Source of the DNA: Brevibacillus invocatus
Lineage (GTDB): Bacteria > Bacillota > Bacilli > Brevibacillales > Brevibacillaceae
DNA: 64,000 nt
Assembly (NCBI RefSeq): GCF_003710915.1
Contig: NZ_RHHR01000028.1
Coordinates: 124,001 to 188,000 of the forward strand
Direction: 5' to 3'
Under the pieces are notes generated by a model, which saw only the letters and a program-made list of their open reading frames with translations, was not told the origin of the DNA and searched no databases. Shown piece after piece: positions 43,090 through 51,446 of this stretch; positions within the stretch are counted from its first letter, which is position 1, and every line of letters begins with the position of its first letter. The translations under genes and the position numbers were made by a program.

Positions 43090-43701
43090 ATGGCGAAAGG
43101 CCATAGCTTTCTCAGTCACAAGCTTCACTCTCTCTTAGGTTTGTTTCCCATCGGGCTGTTCTTGCTGTTCCACCTGACGGCAAACTATCAAGCAACCCGT
43201 GGACCAGAAGAATTCAATACGGCTGTAGGCCTCATTGAAAACGTTCCGTTTCTTCTGGTTCTTGAATTTGTTCTCATTTACATCCCGATCCTGTTCCATG
43301 CGGTCTACGGTCTTTACATTGCTTTCCAAGCGAAACAAAATGTAGGGAACTTCGGCTACCTCCGGAACCAATTGTTCCTGTGGCAACGGTTGACAGGTAT
43401 CATTACGCTTATCTTCATCGTTTGGCACGTGTGGGAAACGCGCATCCAAAAAGCGCTGGGAGCAGAAGTGAATTTTGACATGATGGCTGACATACTTAGC
43501 AATCCTGCTATGATCGTGTTCTACGCGATCGGGATTGTAAGCACGACCTTCCACTTCTCGAACGGAATCTGGTCGTTCCTCGTACACTGGGGAATCACCG
43601 TTGGACCTCGTTCCCAACGGATTGCAACATACTTTACAATGGCAGTATTCGTAATCGTAACGTTCATCGGCTTGCGCGCGATGTCGGCGTTTATTTCATA
43701 G
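43090..43701 (+). CDS. sdhC: Succinate dehydrogenase cytochrome b558 subunit
   Basis: The 203-residue protein has five predicted membrane helices and conserved histidines for two hemes, including KLHSLLGLFPIGLFLLFHL, FHAVYGLYIA, IVWHVWETR and FHFSNGIWSFLVHWG. It anchors SdhA and SdhB and passes electrons to menaquinone. This single large anchor is the Bacillus type. GAAAGGGGG precedes the ATG. Confidence 0.96.
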   Translation: MAKGHSFLSHKLHSLLGLFPIGLFLLFHLTANYQATRGPEEFNTAVGLIENVPFLLVLEFVLIYIPILFHAVYGLYIAFQAKQNVGNFGYLRNQLFLWQRLTGIITLIFIVWHVWETRIQKALGAEVNFDMMADILSNPAMIVFYAIGIVSTTFHFSNGIWSFLVHWGITVGPRSQRIATYFTMAVFVIVTFIGLRAMSAFIS

Positions 43702-43719
43702 GGATAGGAGGACAAAGTC

Positions 43720-45477
43720 ATGGCAAAAGGTAAACTGATCATTGTCGGTGGTGGTCTGGCCGGCTTGATGGCTACCATCAAAGCAGCAGAAAAAGGCGTT
43801 CCCGTCCAACTGTTCTCTCTGGTTCCAGTAAAGCGCTCTCACTCCGTTTGCGCACAGGGCGGTATCAACGGTGCGGTTAATACAAAAGGAGAAGGCGACT
43901 CCACCTGGGAACACTTTGATGATACTGTGTACGGTGGCGACTTCTTGGCTAACCAACCGCCTGTAAAAGCAATGGCAGACGCAGCACCTGGAATCATCTA
44001 CATGCTGGACCGTATGGGCGTTATGTTCAACCGTACACCTGAAGGTCTTTTGGACTTCCGTCGTTTTGGGGGAACCAAGCATCACCGCACGGCGTTTGCT
44101 GGTGCAACGACCGGACAACAATTGCTCTACGCTTTGGACGAACAAGTACGCCGCTATGAAGCGGAAGGTCTTGTAACCAAGTATGAATATTGGGATTTCC
44201 TCGGTGCGGTACTCGATGATTCTGGAACCTGTCGCGGTATTACTGCTCAAAACCTGCGTTCCGGTGAAATTGAATCCTTCCGTGCGGATGCAGTCATCCT
44301 GGCAACAGGTGGCCCTGGTATCATCTTCGGTAAATCGACCAACTCCATTATCAACACCGGTACAGCTGCTTCGATCGCTTACCAGCAAGGTGTTATTTAT
44401 GCAAATGGTGAAATGATCCAAATTCACCCTACTGCAATCCCGGGTGACGACAAGCTTCGTCTGATGTCCGAGTCTGCGCGTGGTGAAGGTGGACGTATTT
44501 GGACCTATAAAGATGGTAAGCCTTGGTACTTCCTCGAAGAAAAATATCCGGCATACGGAAACCTCGTACCTCGCGACATCGCAACGCGTGAGATTTTCCA
44601 CGTCTGCGTAGACATGAAGCTGGGTATCAACGGGGAAAACATGGTCTATCTCGACCTGTCCCACAAAGATCCAAAAGAGCTGGATGTTAAATTGGGCGGT
44701 ATTATCGAGATTTACGAAAAATTCGTTGGGGATGACCCACGTAAAGTTCCAATGAAAATCTTCCCGGCTGTTCACTACTCAATGGGCGGCATGTGGGTAG
44801 ACTACAACCAAATGACCAATATCCCTGGCTTGTTTGCTGCCGGTGAGTGCGATTACTCGCAGCACGGTGCCAACCGTCTGGGGGCGAACTCCTTGCTCTC
44901 CGCTATCTACGGCGGTATGGTAGCAGGTCCAAAAGCAATCGAGTACATGAACGGTCTGGAACAATCTTCGGATGATCTCTCCTCTGCGCTCTACGATGGC
45001 TTTACCAAGAAAGAGCAAGAGAAGTACGACAACATCCTGAAAATGAACGGTACCGAGAATGCTTACCTGATCCACAAGGAGCTGGGTGAGTGGATGACGG
45101 ATAACGTGACCGTTGTTCGTTACAACGATCGTCTGCAAAAAACAGACGACAAGATCGTAGAATTGATGGAGCGTTACAAAAACATCAACATCAACGATAC
45201 AAACAAATGGAGCAACTCCGGTGCTTCCTTCACACGCCATCTGTGGAACATGCTGGTTCTGGCACGTGCCATCACCATTGGTGCTCTGAAGCGTGACGAG
45301 AGCCGTGGTGCGCACTACAAACCAGATTTCCCTGAACGCGATGACGAGCGTTTCATGAAAACGACAATGGCGAAATACGACCCTGCGACAACCGCACCAG
45401 AGATCTACTACGAAGACATCGACGTTTCGCTGATTGAACCACGTAAGCGTGACTATACGTCTGACAAGAAGAAGTAA
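43720..45477 (+). CDS. sdhA: Succinate dehydrogenase flavoprotein subunit
   Basis: The 585-residue protein has the dinucleotide-binding loop IVGGGLAGLMATIKAAEKG, the FAD-attachment region SHSVCAQGGINGAVN, and catalytic segments HPTAIPGDDKLRLMSESARG (about 245-264) and the His/Arg region HYSMGGMWVD and GANRLGANSLLSA. It oxidises succinate to fumarate on the cytosolic face of the complex. It follows sdhC by 18 bases and precedes sdhB by 18 bases. Confidence 0.97.
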   Translation: MAKGKLIIVGGGLAGLMATIKAAEKGVPVQLFSLVPVKRSHSVCAQGGINGAVNTKGEGDSTWEHFDDTVYGGDFLANQPPVKAMADAAPGIIYMLDRMGVMFNRTPEGLLDFRRFGGTKHHRTAFAGATTGQQLLYALDEQVRRYEAEGLVTKYEYWDFLGAVLDDSGTCRGITAQNLRSGEIESFRADAVILATGGPGIIFGKSTNSIINTGTAASIAYQQGVIYANGEMIQIHPTAIPGDDKLRLMSESARGEGGRIWTYKDGKPWYFLEEKYPAYGNLVPRDIATREIFHVCVDMKLGINGENMVYLDLSHKDPKELDVKLGGIIEIYEKFVGDDPRKVPMKIFPAVHYSMGGMWVDYNQMTNIPGLFAAGECDYSQHGANRLGANSLLSAIYGGMVAGPKAIEYMNGLEQSSDDLSSALYDGFTKKEQEKYDNILKMNGTENAYLIHKELGEWMTDNVTVVRYNDRLQKTDDKIVELMERYKNININDTNKWSNSGASFTRHLWNMLVLARAITIGALKRDESRGAHYKPDFPERDDERFMKTTMAKYDPATTAPEIYYEDIDVSLIEPRKRDYTSDKKK

Positions 45478-45495
45478 GAGAGGAGGAAACTGATC

Positions 45496-46245
45496 ATGGC
45501 CGAAAAGTTGATTCACCTGATTATTACTCGCCAGGACAGCCCTGACAGCACTCCGTACAAGGAAGAATTCAAAATTCCTTACCGTCCGAACATGAACGTG
45601 ATCGGGGCGCTGATGGAGATTCAACGCAATCCTGTGAATGCCCAAGGACAAAAAACAGCACCAGTAAACTGGGAATCCAACTGCTTGGAAGAAGTTTGCG
45701 GTGCGTGCTCGATGGTGATTAACGGAAAACCACGTCAAGCGTGTTCTGCTTTGATCGACAAGCTGGAACAACCAGTTCGTCTGGAACCAATGAGTACTTT
45801 CCCTGTACAGCGTGACCTGTCTATTGACCGCAGCCGTATGTTCGATGCACTGAAACGCGTAAAAGCGTGGGTGCCAATCGATGGTACGCATGACCTGGGT
45901 CCTGGACCTCGCATGCCGGAAGTTGAGCGTCAATGGGCGTACGAACTTTCCAAGTGCATGACTTGCGGTGTCTGCCTGGAAGCTTGTCCGAATGTGAACA
46001 GCAAATCCGAGTTCATCGGTCCATTCGCAATCTCCCAGGTTCGCCTGTTCAACCAGCATCCTACTGGTGCTATGAACAAGCATGAGCGTCTGGAAGCACT
46101 GATGGATGATGGCGGTATCGCAGATTGCGGTAACTCCCAAAACTGCGTACAAGCTTGTCCTAAAGGAATTCCACTCACGACTTCTATCGCTCACATGAAT
46201 AAAGAAACAACCAAGTACGGTCTGAAGAAGTTCTTCTTCTCGTAA
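45496..46245 (+). CDS. sdhB: Succinate dehydrogenase iron-sulfur subunit
   Basis: The 249-residue protein has the 2Fe-2S ferredoxin domain (CLEEVCGACSMVINGKPRQAC, split cysteines near residues 56-77) and the two cluster motifs of the C-terminal domain, CMTCGVCLEACP and CGNSQNCVQACPKGIP, for 4Fe-4S and 3Fe-4S centres. It links SdhA to the heme anchor. A strong terminator follows. Confidence 0.97.
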   Translation: MAEKLIHLIITRQDSPDSTPYKEEFKIPYRPNMNVIGALMEIQRNPVNAQGQKTAPVNWESNCLEEVCGACSMVINGKPRQACSALIDKLEQPVRLEPMSTFPVQRDLSIDRSRMFDALKRVKAWVPIDGTHDLGPGPRMPEVERQWAYELSKCMTCGVCLEACPNVNSKSEFIGPFAISQVRLFNQHPTGAMNKHERLEALMDDGGIADCGNSQNCVQACPKGIPLTTSIAHMNKETTKYGLKKFFFS

Positions 46246-46262
46246 GATCTGTAGGCATGAAG

Positions 46263-46298
46263 AAAGCGTGCATCTGTTCAAGCAGATGCACGCTTTTT
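46263..46298. terminator. Terminator between sdhB and the FAD dehydrogenase gene
   Basis: AAAGCGTGCATCTG (46263-46276) and CAGATGCACGCTTT (46283-46296) form a perfect 14-bp stem with A and T tracts, serving both converging genes. Confidence 0.93.
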
Positions 46299-46320
46299 GC
46301 TTTCCCTGAAAGAGAGAAGC

Positions 46321-47523
46321 TTATAGTGATCGTTCAGCAGCCATTAGCCCGACCTGCATCCGTCCAGCACGTATACCAGGGTGAAATTGAAGGGTGGCGT
46401 TATTCCGAACGATTTCGATCTGCTTGATGGAATCCGACAACACGTGAGGATCTCGCAAGGAGCCATGTGAAAATGCCATAGACATTCCAGCAGCCGTCCC
46501 TTGTGCCAGCGCTACTTTCGCACTTTCGATTCCAGTAATGTTCCCCGCTACGTAGAGTCCGTCGAGAGGAGTCTGCATCCGTTCATTGTGGATGGGGATG
46601 TGCCCTCCCAAAGAAGGCACATAGGCAAATGGACATCCGGCGACTGCAGCCAATTCAGCAAGCGGGCTCAGTTCACCAGCGATGCAGACGAAATCAGCAG
46701 GGATGATCTGCTCCGTCCCGGAAACAGGCTGACCGTCGGGTGTGATGTGGGCGATACGGACTCCCTCTACTTGATTTACCCCTATGATCGCAAGTGCCGC
46801 CGTTCGCAGCTGGATCGGGATACCCCACATCGAAAACCCACGGGAAGGATATAGAGCGGTTCCAAGCCGCTGCATCCATGTGCTTTTCATCCATTTGCTT
46901 CCCATGCGAATAAGAGGGGATGGGGCCAAATGAGCGATGCGCAGCATGGATTGCATCACAGCTACAGGATGACTAGCATCACCCGAAATGACCGAGTGGG
47001 CAGGGAGAATCATTCGATCGACCTTGACCTCTGCCAGCAGCAATTCTCTGGCAATGGCCACAGAGAGAATGTTGATGCCGATGATCACTCCCCGCGTTCC
47101 GACGCGAACTCGCTGCACGTTGGTCATGACCTGGGCTGCTCCGATCGACATGACGCCAGGCAGTGTCCACCCAGGGATGGGGACAGGTGTTTCAGAGGCA
47201 CCCGTAGCGATTAAAAGCATCGAGGCCTCCATGACTCCTTCAGAGGTTGAGACGATCCAGCTGGTATCCTGGCGGGTGACATGAAAGACGGAAACGCCAC
47301 AGCGAATTTCAGCGCCAGCTTCAACTGCTTCCTGCTGTAAACGAGCAGCTTCAGCCAAACCATTCCACCATGTGCCATCTGGTTCCTGATGCAGCTGTCC
47401 GAGCAACCTGCCGCCCGGTTGATAAAATTCATCCACTACGCGGACTCTAAGACCTTGTCGGGCACTTGCGACAGCTGCGGCCAACCCGGCTGGTCCTGCG
47501 CCGATGATCAAGGAATCAAGCAT
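46321..47523 (-). CDS. FAD/NAD-binding dehydrogenase subunit (D-hydroxyproline/opine dehydrogenase type)
   Basis: From ATG 47523 (AAAGGAGGG upstream) the protein has 400 residues, with an N-terminal FAD loop IIGAGPAGLAAAVASARQGL, a second dinucleotide site around VGTRGVIIGINILSVAIA and a closing FAD segment GLYVAGNITGIESAKVALAQG. Its fold and partners match the A subunit of HcnABC, opine and D-hydroxyproline dehydrogenases, which work as heteromers of an FAD protein, a small ferredoxin and a D-amino-acid-oxidase-like subunit. The start overlaps the 2Fe-2S gene by 16 bases. The D-amino-acid-oxidase-like partner may be the gene at 53.3 kb. Confidence 0.8.
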   Translation of the reverse strand: MLDSLIIGAGPAGLAAAVASARQGLRVRVVDEFYQPGGRLLGQLHQEPDGTWWNGLAEAARLQQEAVEAGAEIRCGVSVFHVTRQDTSWIVSTSEGVMEASMLLIATGASETPVPIPGWTLPGVMSIGAAQVMTNVQRVRVGTRGVIIGINILSVAIARELLLAEVKVDRMILPAHSVISGDASHPVAVMQSMLRIAHLAPSPLIRMGSKWMKSTWMQRLGTALYPSRGFSMWGIPIQLRTAALAIIGVNQVEGVRIAHITPDGQPVSGTEQIIPADFVCIAGELSPLAELAAVAGCPFAYVPSLGGHIPIHNERMQTPLDGLYVAGNITGIESAKVALAQGTAAGMSMAFSHGSLRDPHVLSDSIKQIEIVRNNATLQFHPGIRAGRMQVGLMAAERSL

Positions 47524-47855
47524 CCGTGATGCCCTCCTTTCTGGAGGGGAGTAGGCAAAACAGTACCAGCTTCCACGATCATGGATTCCTCCACTAGCGT
47601 CATGCATGCGCGTACGGTAGGAATGCCGTTGATCGTCACACGACATTCATAGCAGTGGCCAATGTTGCAATACATACCGCGTGGAGTTCCTTTTTCCTCG
47701 TGCACACGCAGTGTCCGAATACCGGAAGCCAATAGGGCGGCGGCGACCGTTTCGCCTTCCAGAGCTGAATAAGCACATCCATTGAACGTAAATTGCATGG
47801 TTTTACCAGGATCGCGTTCCCCAAGGATTGGATGCTTCATGATGCGTGCATTCAT
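47508..47855 (-). CDS. 2Fe-2S ferredoxin-like subunit
   Basis: The 115-residue protein has a Fer2_4-type fold with cysteine pattern GMYCNIGHCYECRVTINGIP then RACMT, that is C-x4-C-x2-C-x11-C, and the preceding strand MQFTFNGCAYSALEGETVAA. Such proteins are the small subunit of HcnABC-like and D-hydroxyproline dehydrogenases and carry electrons between flavins. GGAGG lies upstream of the ATG. It overlaps the FAD subunit gene and follows the BFD-like gene without a gap, so all three are one operon. Confidence 0.82.
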   Translation of the reverse strand: MNARIMKHPILGERDPGKTMQFTFNGCAYSALEGETVAAALLASGIRTLRVHEEKGTPRGMYCNIGHCYECRVTINGIPTVRACMTLVEESMIVEAGTVLPTPLQKGGHHGCLIP

Positions 47856-48125
47856 TTATTTTCTACCTCCGAGCAATTGAAACGACATAGGGCGGACCGG
47901 TGGCTGGTAGCCTAGGGATACGGCATGGTCAGGCTTTTGACCAGTCACGGCTTCGATGACCTGGTCGAGCATATTCCGGCAGGTGCGACCTCCGCAGCAG
48001 CCCATGCCTGCCCGCGTCCGCAATTTCAGTTCCCGGGCTGTGCAAGAATAGCTGGAAGCCGTCTCGATCAGGTCGGCGAGTGATACTTCCTCACAGCGGC
48101 AAACGATGACACGATGCGATTCCAT
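47856..48125 (-). CDS. BFD-like 2Fe-2S domain protein
   Basis: The start is ATG 48125 with AAAGGAGG 8 bases upstream, giving 89 residues. Four cysteine positions of the bacterioferritin-associated-ferredoxin domain are visible in VIVCRCEEVSLADL and AGMGCCGGRTCRNML. In relatives this domain is often fused to the end of the FAD subunit; here it is a separate gene. It heads the operon behind a sigma-54 type promoter and presumably relays electrons in the dehydrogenase. Confidence 0.8.
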   Translation of the reverse strand: MESHRVIVCRCEEVSLADLIETASSYSCTARELKLRTRAGMGCCGGRTCRNMLDQVIEAVTGQKPDHAVSLGYQPPVRPMSFQLLGGRK

Positions 48126-48162
48126 CACGATGTCCTCCTTTTCTTCGATGAAATTGGAAATT

Positions 48163-48178
48163 TGCAAATGTCATGCCA
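48163..48178 (-). promoter_or_regulatory. Sigma-54 promoter of the dehydrogenase operon
   Basis: On the minus strand TGGCAT-G-ACAT-TTGCA gives the -24 GG and -12 GC at the correct spacing. The start point would be near 48151, 26 bases before the BFD gene start. Confidence 0.85.
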
Positions 48179-48206
48179 GTAGAGGCGTGCATCGGGAAAA
48201 GGAGTT

Positions 48207-48222
48207 TGGCATATGGATTGCT
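48207..48222 (+). promoter_or_regulatory. Sigma-54 promoter of the peptidase gene
   Basis: TGGCAT-A-TGGA-TTGCT matches the -24/-12 form. It is followed by two copies of CTAATTAG (48221-48236), a 16-bp palindrome across the expected start point. Confidence 0.85.
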
Positions 48223-48271
48223 AATTAGCTAATTAGAAAGAGGAATGGCACATATAGAAGGGATGACTGAG

Positions 48272-49339
48272 ATGGAGAAATTGGATAGACTGCGGCAAAA
48301 GTTCGATACAAGCGGGATAGACGGTTTGCTCGTCACGAACGGGCAAAATCGGCGTTATTTGACCCAGTTTACCGGTACGTATGGAGTCGTATTGATCTCC
48401 AAAAATCAGGCGAAGCTGTTGACTGATTTTCGTTATACCGTACAAGCCACAGAACAAGCGGATGGCTTCGAGATCGTTCATTTGCCGAAAAAGGATGCAG
48501 TGTTCAGTGAGGTAGCTCGCCATGCCAAGGCAATGGGGATTACGGCTTTAGGTTTTGAGGCGGAGAATGTGACCTATTCGCTGCACCGCAAATACGTGGA
48601 GGTGGCGAGCGCGGATTTGGTTGCTACTTCGGGATTGGTAGAGCATCTGCGCATGATCAAAAGCAAAGATGAGCTTGCGAAAATCCAAACAGCCGCCCAA
48701 ATTGCTGACGCAGCATTCGCCTATATTACAACGATATTGCGTCCGGGTATTCGGGAGCTGGATGTGTCTAATGAATTGGAAATGTTCATGCGAAAAGAGG
48801 GGGCAAACGGATCGGCGTTCGACACCATTGTAGCGTCTGGTCATCGCTCGGCATTGCCGCATGGCGTGGCGGGTACGAAAACGATCACGCAGGGAGACAT
48901 GGTGACGCTGGATTTTGGCGCCCTGTACCAAGGATATCGATCCGATATCACACGAACCGTCGCTGTCGGAGAGCCAGACGAGAAGCTGAAAGCGATCTAT
49001 GATATCGTACTTGAGGCGAGAAATCTCGCTGTCGCGGGTATTCGTCCAGGCATCACCGGAAAGGAAGCGGATGCGTTTGCCCGCGATACTATCACGCAAA
49101 GAGGCTATGGAGAGAATTTTGGGCACGGAATGGGGCATGGTATCGGATTGGATATTCACGAGGAGCCGTTCATGTCCAGACAATGCGCAATCACGATTCA
49201 GCCCGGCATGGTTCTGACCGTAGAGCCTGGTATCTACATACCGGATTTGGGCGGTGTTCGCATTGAGGATGATATCGTGGTCACACAGGAGGGCAACCAG
49301 GTTCTCACCCATGCGCCCCGGGAATTGATCATTTTATAG
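48272..49339 (+). CDS. M24 family Xaa-Pro peptidase (aminopeptidase P/YqhT-like)
   Basis: The 355-residue protein has the N-terminal creatinase-like domain and the C-terminal pita-bread domain with metal ligands in TLDFGALYQGYRSDITRT (two Asp), GHGMGHGIGLDIHEEP (His), LTVEPGIYI (Glu) and GVRIEDDIVV (Glu). Such enzymes cleave X-Pro bonds in short peptides. ATG 48272 has GAAGGG upstream; ATG 48245 is possible but AGAGG is too close. A sigma-54 promoter and the neighbouring catabolic genes suggest a role in release of proline or hydroxyproline from peptides. Confidence 0.88.
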   Translation: MEKLDRLRQKFDTSGIDGLLVTNGQNRRYLTQFTGTYGVVLISKNQAKLLTDFRYTVQATEQADGFEIVHLPKKDAVFSEVARHAKAMGITALGFEAENVTYSLHRKYVEVASADLVATSGLVEHLRMIKSKDELAKIQTAAQIADAAFAYITTILRPGIRELDVSNELEMFMRKEGANGSAFDTIVASGHRSALPHGVAGTKTITQGDMVTLDFGALYQGYRSDITRTVAVGEPDEKLKAIYDIVLEARNLAVAGIRPGITGKEADAFARDTITQRGYGENFGHGMGHGIGLDIHEEPFMSRQCAITIQPGMVLTVEPGIYIPDLGGVRIEDDIVVTQEGNQVLTHAPRELIIL

Positions 49340-49347
49340 AGTAGTTG

Positions 49348-49390
49348 AAACTCTTGGCTGAATGGATCAGCTGAGGGTTTTTCTTTTTCA
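49348..49390 (+). terminator. Terminator after the peptidase gene
   Basis: AAACTCTTGGCTGA (49348-49361) pairs, with G-T wobbles, with TCAGCTGAGGGTTT (49367-49380), followed by a T-rich tract. Confidence 0.8.
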
Positions 49391-49497
49391 GATAGGAAGA
49401 AATTGATTGTCTAATTCATCAGACACTGTATGGGGTAGAGTGTATAAAACGATGTACATAACTTACTGTACAGCCCGTCTCCCCCTCGAATTGCCAC

Positions 49498-49513
49498 TGG
49501 CATACAGCTTGCA
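49498..49513 (+). promoter_or_regulatory. Sigma-54 promoter of the oppA-like gene
   Basis: TGGCAT-A-CAGC-TTGCA has correct -24/-12 form; start point near 49525. Upstream are the dyads TGTCT-N8-AGACA (49408-49425) and TGTACA-N8-TGTACA (49453-49472), candidate activator sites. Confidence 0.85.
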
Positions 49514-49562
49514 TTTTCAGAAAATACGAATAATTTCCATGTGAAAGTGAGGGGTTGATTGG

Positions 49563-51230
49563 ATGAGAAAAAGCACTTTTGTTTTATTAAGCAGTCTCAC
49601 CATTATGGGATCAGCTTTGGGTGGCTGTGCAGGTGGTCAGGAAGCATCGAAGCCGGCAGATCAAACACAAGGGCAAACCCAGCCTCAGAGCAACAGCTCC
49701 CAACCGGCAGAGGCGAGTAAGCCGGTGGTAGAACAGGTTCTGCGCTTTAATCTGCACTCTGAACCACCGACCGGCGATCCGGGAATTGCAGAGGATACGA
49801 CCTCAGCGGCTGTGGCCAAGGCGCTATTTGACGGACTGACGAGGATCGGACCGGAAGGCAAGCCGGTAGAAGCTGTCGCTGAGAAAATCGATGTGTCCAG
49901 TGATTTGAAGACATACACCTTTATACTCCGTGAATCGAAATGGAGCAATGGCGAGCTGGTAACCGCGCATGACTTTGAATACGCCTGGAAGCGCGCACTC
50001 GATCCCAAGACAGCATCCAACTATGCGTATCAGCTCTATTACATCAAGGGTGCGGAGAAGGCCAACAAGGGTGAAGGCAAGCTGGAGGATGTCGGTGTGA
50101 AAGCCTTGGATGACAAAACTCTGCAGGTCGAGCTGGAAAACCCAACCCCATTCTTTCTGGAGCTGACAGCGTTTCAGACGTACTTCCCGGTCAATAAAAA
50201 GGTCGTGGAAGCCAATCCCAACTGGGCAGCAGAAGCGAATACCCATCTCGGGAACGGCCCTTTTAAAATGGAGGAATGGGAGCATAAGAATAAGCTGGTG
50301 CTCATCAAAAACGAGCATTATTGGGATCTCGACAACGTCAAGCTGGATAAAATCAACTTTTCCATGGTGGAGGACGAAAACACCGAGCTTTCCATGTTTG
50401 AAAACGGCGAAATTGATTGGGCGGGATCACCGCTCAGCTCCTTGCCTACAGATGCGATGCCTGCTTTGAAAGAGAGCGGAACCCTGCAAGTAAAGCCGGT
50501 AGGTGCAACCTATTGGTATAAATTCAATACAGAAAAGCCGCCATTCAATCATGTGAAAATCCGTAAAGCGTTTGCGTACGCCATCAACCGCCAGTCTTTG
50601 ATTGACAACGTCCTGCAAGCCAACCAGCAGCCTGCCATGTCAGCAGTCCCTCCGACGATGGCGCTAAACCCAGATGGTTACTTCAAGGACAATGATTTGG
50701 AAACGGCGAAAAAGCTGATGAGTGAAGGAATGACAGAGCTCGGTCTGACGACACTCCCTCCGATCACGCTTTCCTACAATACATCGGAGAGCCATAAAAA
50801 AATCGCCGAGGCCATTCAAGACCAGTGGCGAAAAAATCTCGGTGTCGAGGTAAAGCTCGAAAATCAGGAGTGGAAGGTCTACCTCGAAACCATGCACGAA
50901 GGGAATTATCAGGTCGGTCGACTCGGCTGGTCCGGTGATTTCAACGACCCGATCAACTTCCTGGAGCTGTTCAAGGAGAAGAATGGCGGAAACAACGATA
51001 CACGCTGGGAGAATCCAAAGTTCAAGGAGCTGTTGAATCAATCGGCGACAGAAGGTGATCCGGAAAAACGAAAAGCAATACTACGGGAAGCCGAGCAGAT
51101 CATGATGGATGAAATGCCGATCATGCCGATCTACTTTTATACACATACGTGGGTGAAAAATGAAAAGGTGAAAGGTGTTTTTCAAGATGGTTTGGGGGCG
51201 ATCGATTGGAAATGGACCTACATCGAGTAG
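49563..51230 (+). CDS. Oligopeptide ABC transporter substrate-binding lipoprotein (OppA-like)
   Basis: The 555-residue protein has a lipoprotein signal with lipobox ALGGC (Cys22), a Gln/Ser-rich linker (about 25-55) and an SBP_bac_5 domain with LHSEPPTGDPGIAEDTTSA, FDGLTRIGPEGKPV, FILRESKWSNGELVTAHDFEY and PMSAVPPTMALNPDGYF. It would capture oligopeptides outside the membrane for an Opp-type importer. No permease or ATPase gene accompanies it, so it probably works with a transporter encoded elsewhere. The sigma-54 promoter places it in the same regulon as the hydroxyproline genes. Confidence 0.9.
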   Translation: MRKSTFVLLSSLTIMGSALGGCAGGQEASKPADQTQGQTQPQSNSSQPAEASKPVVEQVLRFNLHSEPPTGDPGIAEDTTSAAVAKALFDGLTRIGPEGKPVEAVAEKIDVSSDLKTYTFILRESKWSNGELVTAHDFEYAWKRALDPKTASNYAYQLYYIKGAEKANKGEGKLEDVGVKALDDKTLQVELENPTPFFLELTAFQTYFPVNKKVVEANPNWAAEANTHLGNGPFKMEEWEHKNKLVLIKNEHYWDLDNVKLDKINFSMVEDENTELSMFENGEIDWAGSPLSSLPTDAMPALKESGTLQVKPVGATYWYKFNTEKPPFNHVKIRKAFAYAINRQSLIDNVLQANQQPAMSAVPPTMALNPDGYFKDNDLETAKKLMSEGMTELGLTTLPPITLSYNTSESHKKIAEAIQDQWRKNLGVEVKLENQEWKVYLETMHEGNYQVGRLGWSGDFNDPINFLELFKEKNGGNNDTRWENPKFKELLNQSATEGDPEKRKAILREAEQIMMDEMPIMPIYFYTHTWVKNEKVKGVFQDGLGAIDWKWTYIE

Positions 51231-51394
51231 CGAAGTAGCTGTAGAGAGTGGAGGGTAGCTGTCCTATCAAGGATAAAGGAGGAATCGACGCTGGAGATGA
51301 TTCGCATTTTGTCCGAGATTCTGCCCCCGAGATCCAAGCATCTTTGCAGGAGGTCCTGCAGGCGCCTTCGTTTGTTTTTCTGTCGCAAACCAAG

Positions 51395-51431
51395 AAAAAA
51401 GCAACCTTGATCGAAAAGGTTGCTTTTTTTC
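51395..51431. terminator. Terminator between the oppA-like gene and the activator gene
   Basis: AAAAAAGCAACCTT (51395-51408) pairs with AAGGTTGCTTTTTT (51416-51429). The 160 bases before it hold an isolated AAAGGAGG (51275-51282) without a convincing frame. Confidence 0.93.
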
Positions 51432-51446
51432 CATATCGGAATGCTG

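Noticed and set aside
44779-46281. 500-codon minus-strand frame opposite sdhA and sdhB
   Set aside because: It mirrors the codon bias of sdhAB, has no ribosome binding site and no recognisable domain; likewise the 510-codon frame opposite mutS2 (7434-8966) and the 381-codon frame opposite pheT (3293-4438).
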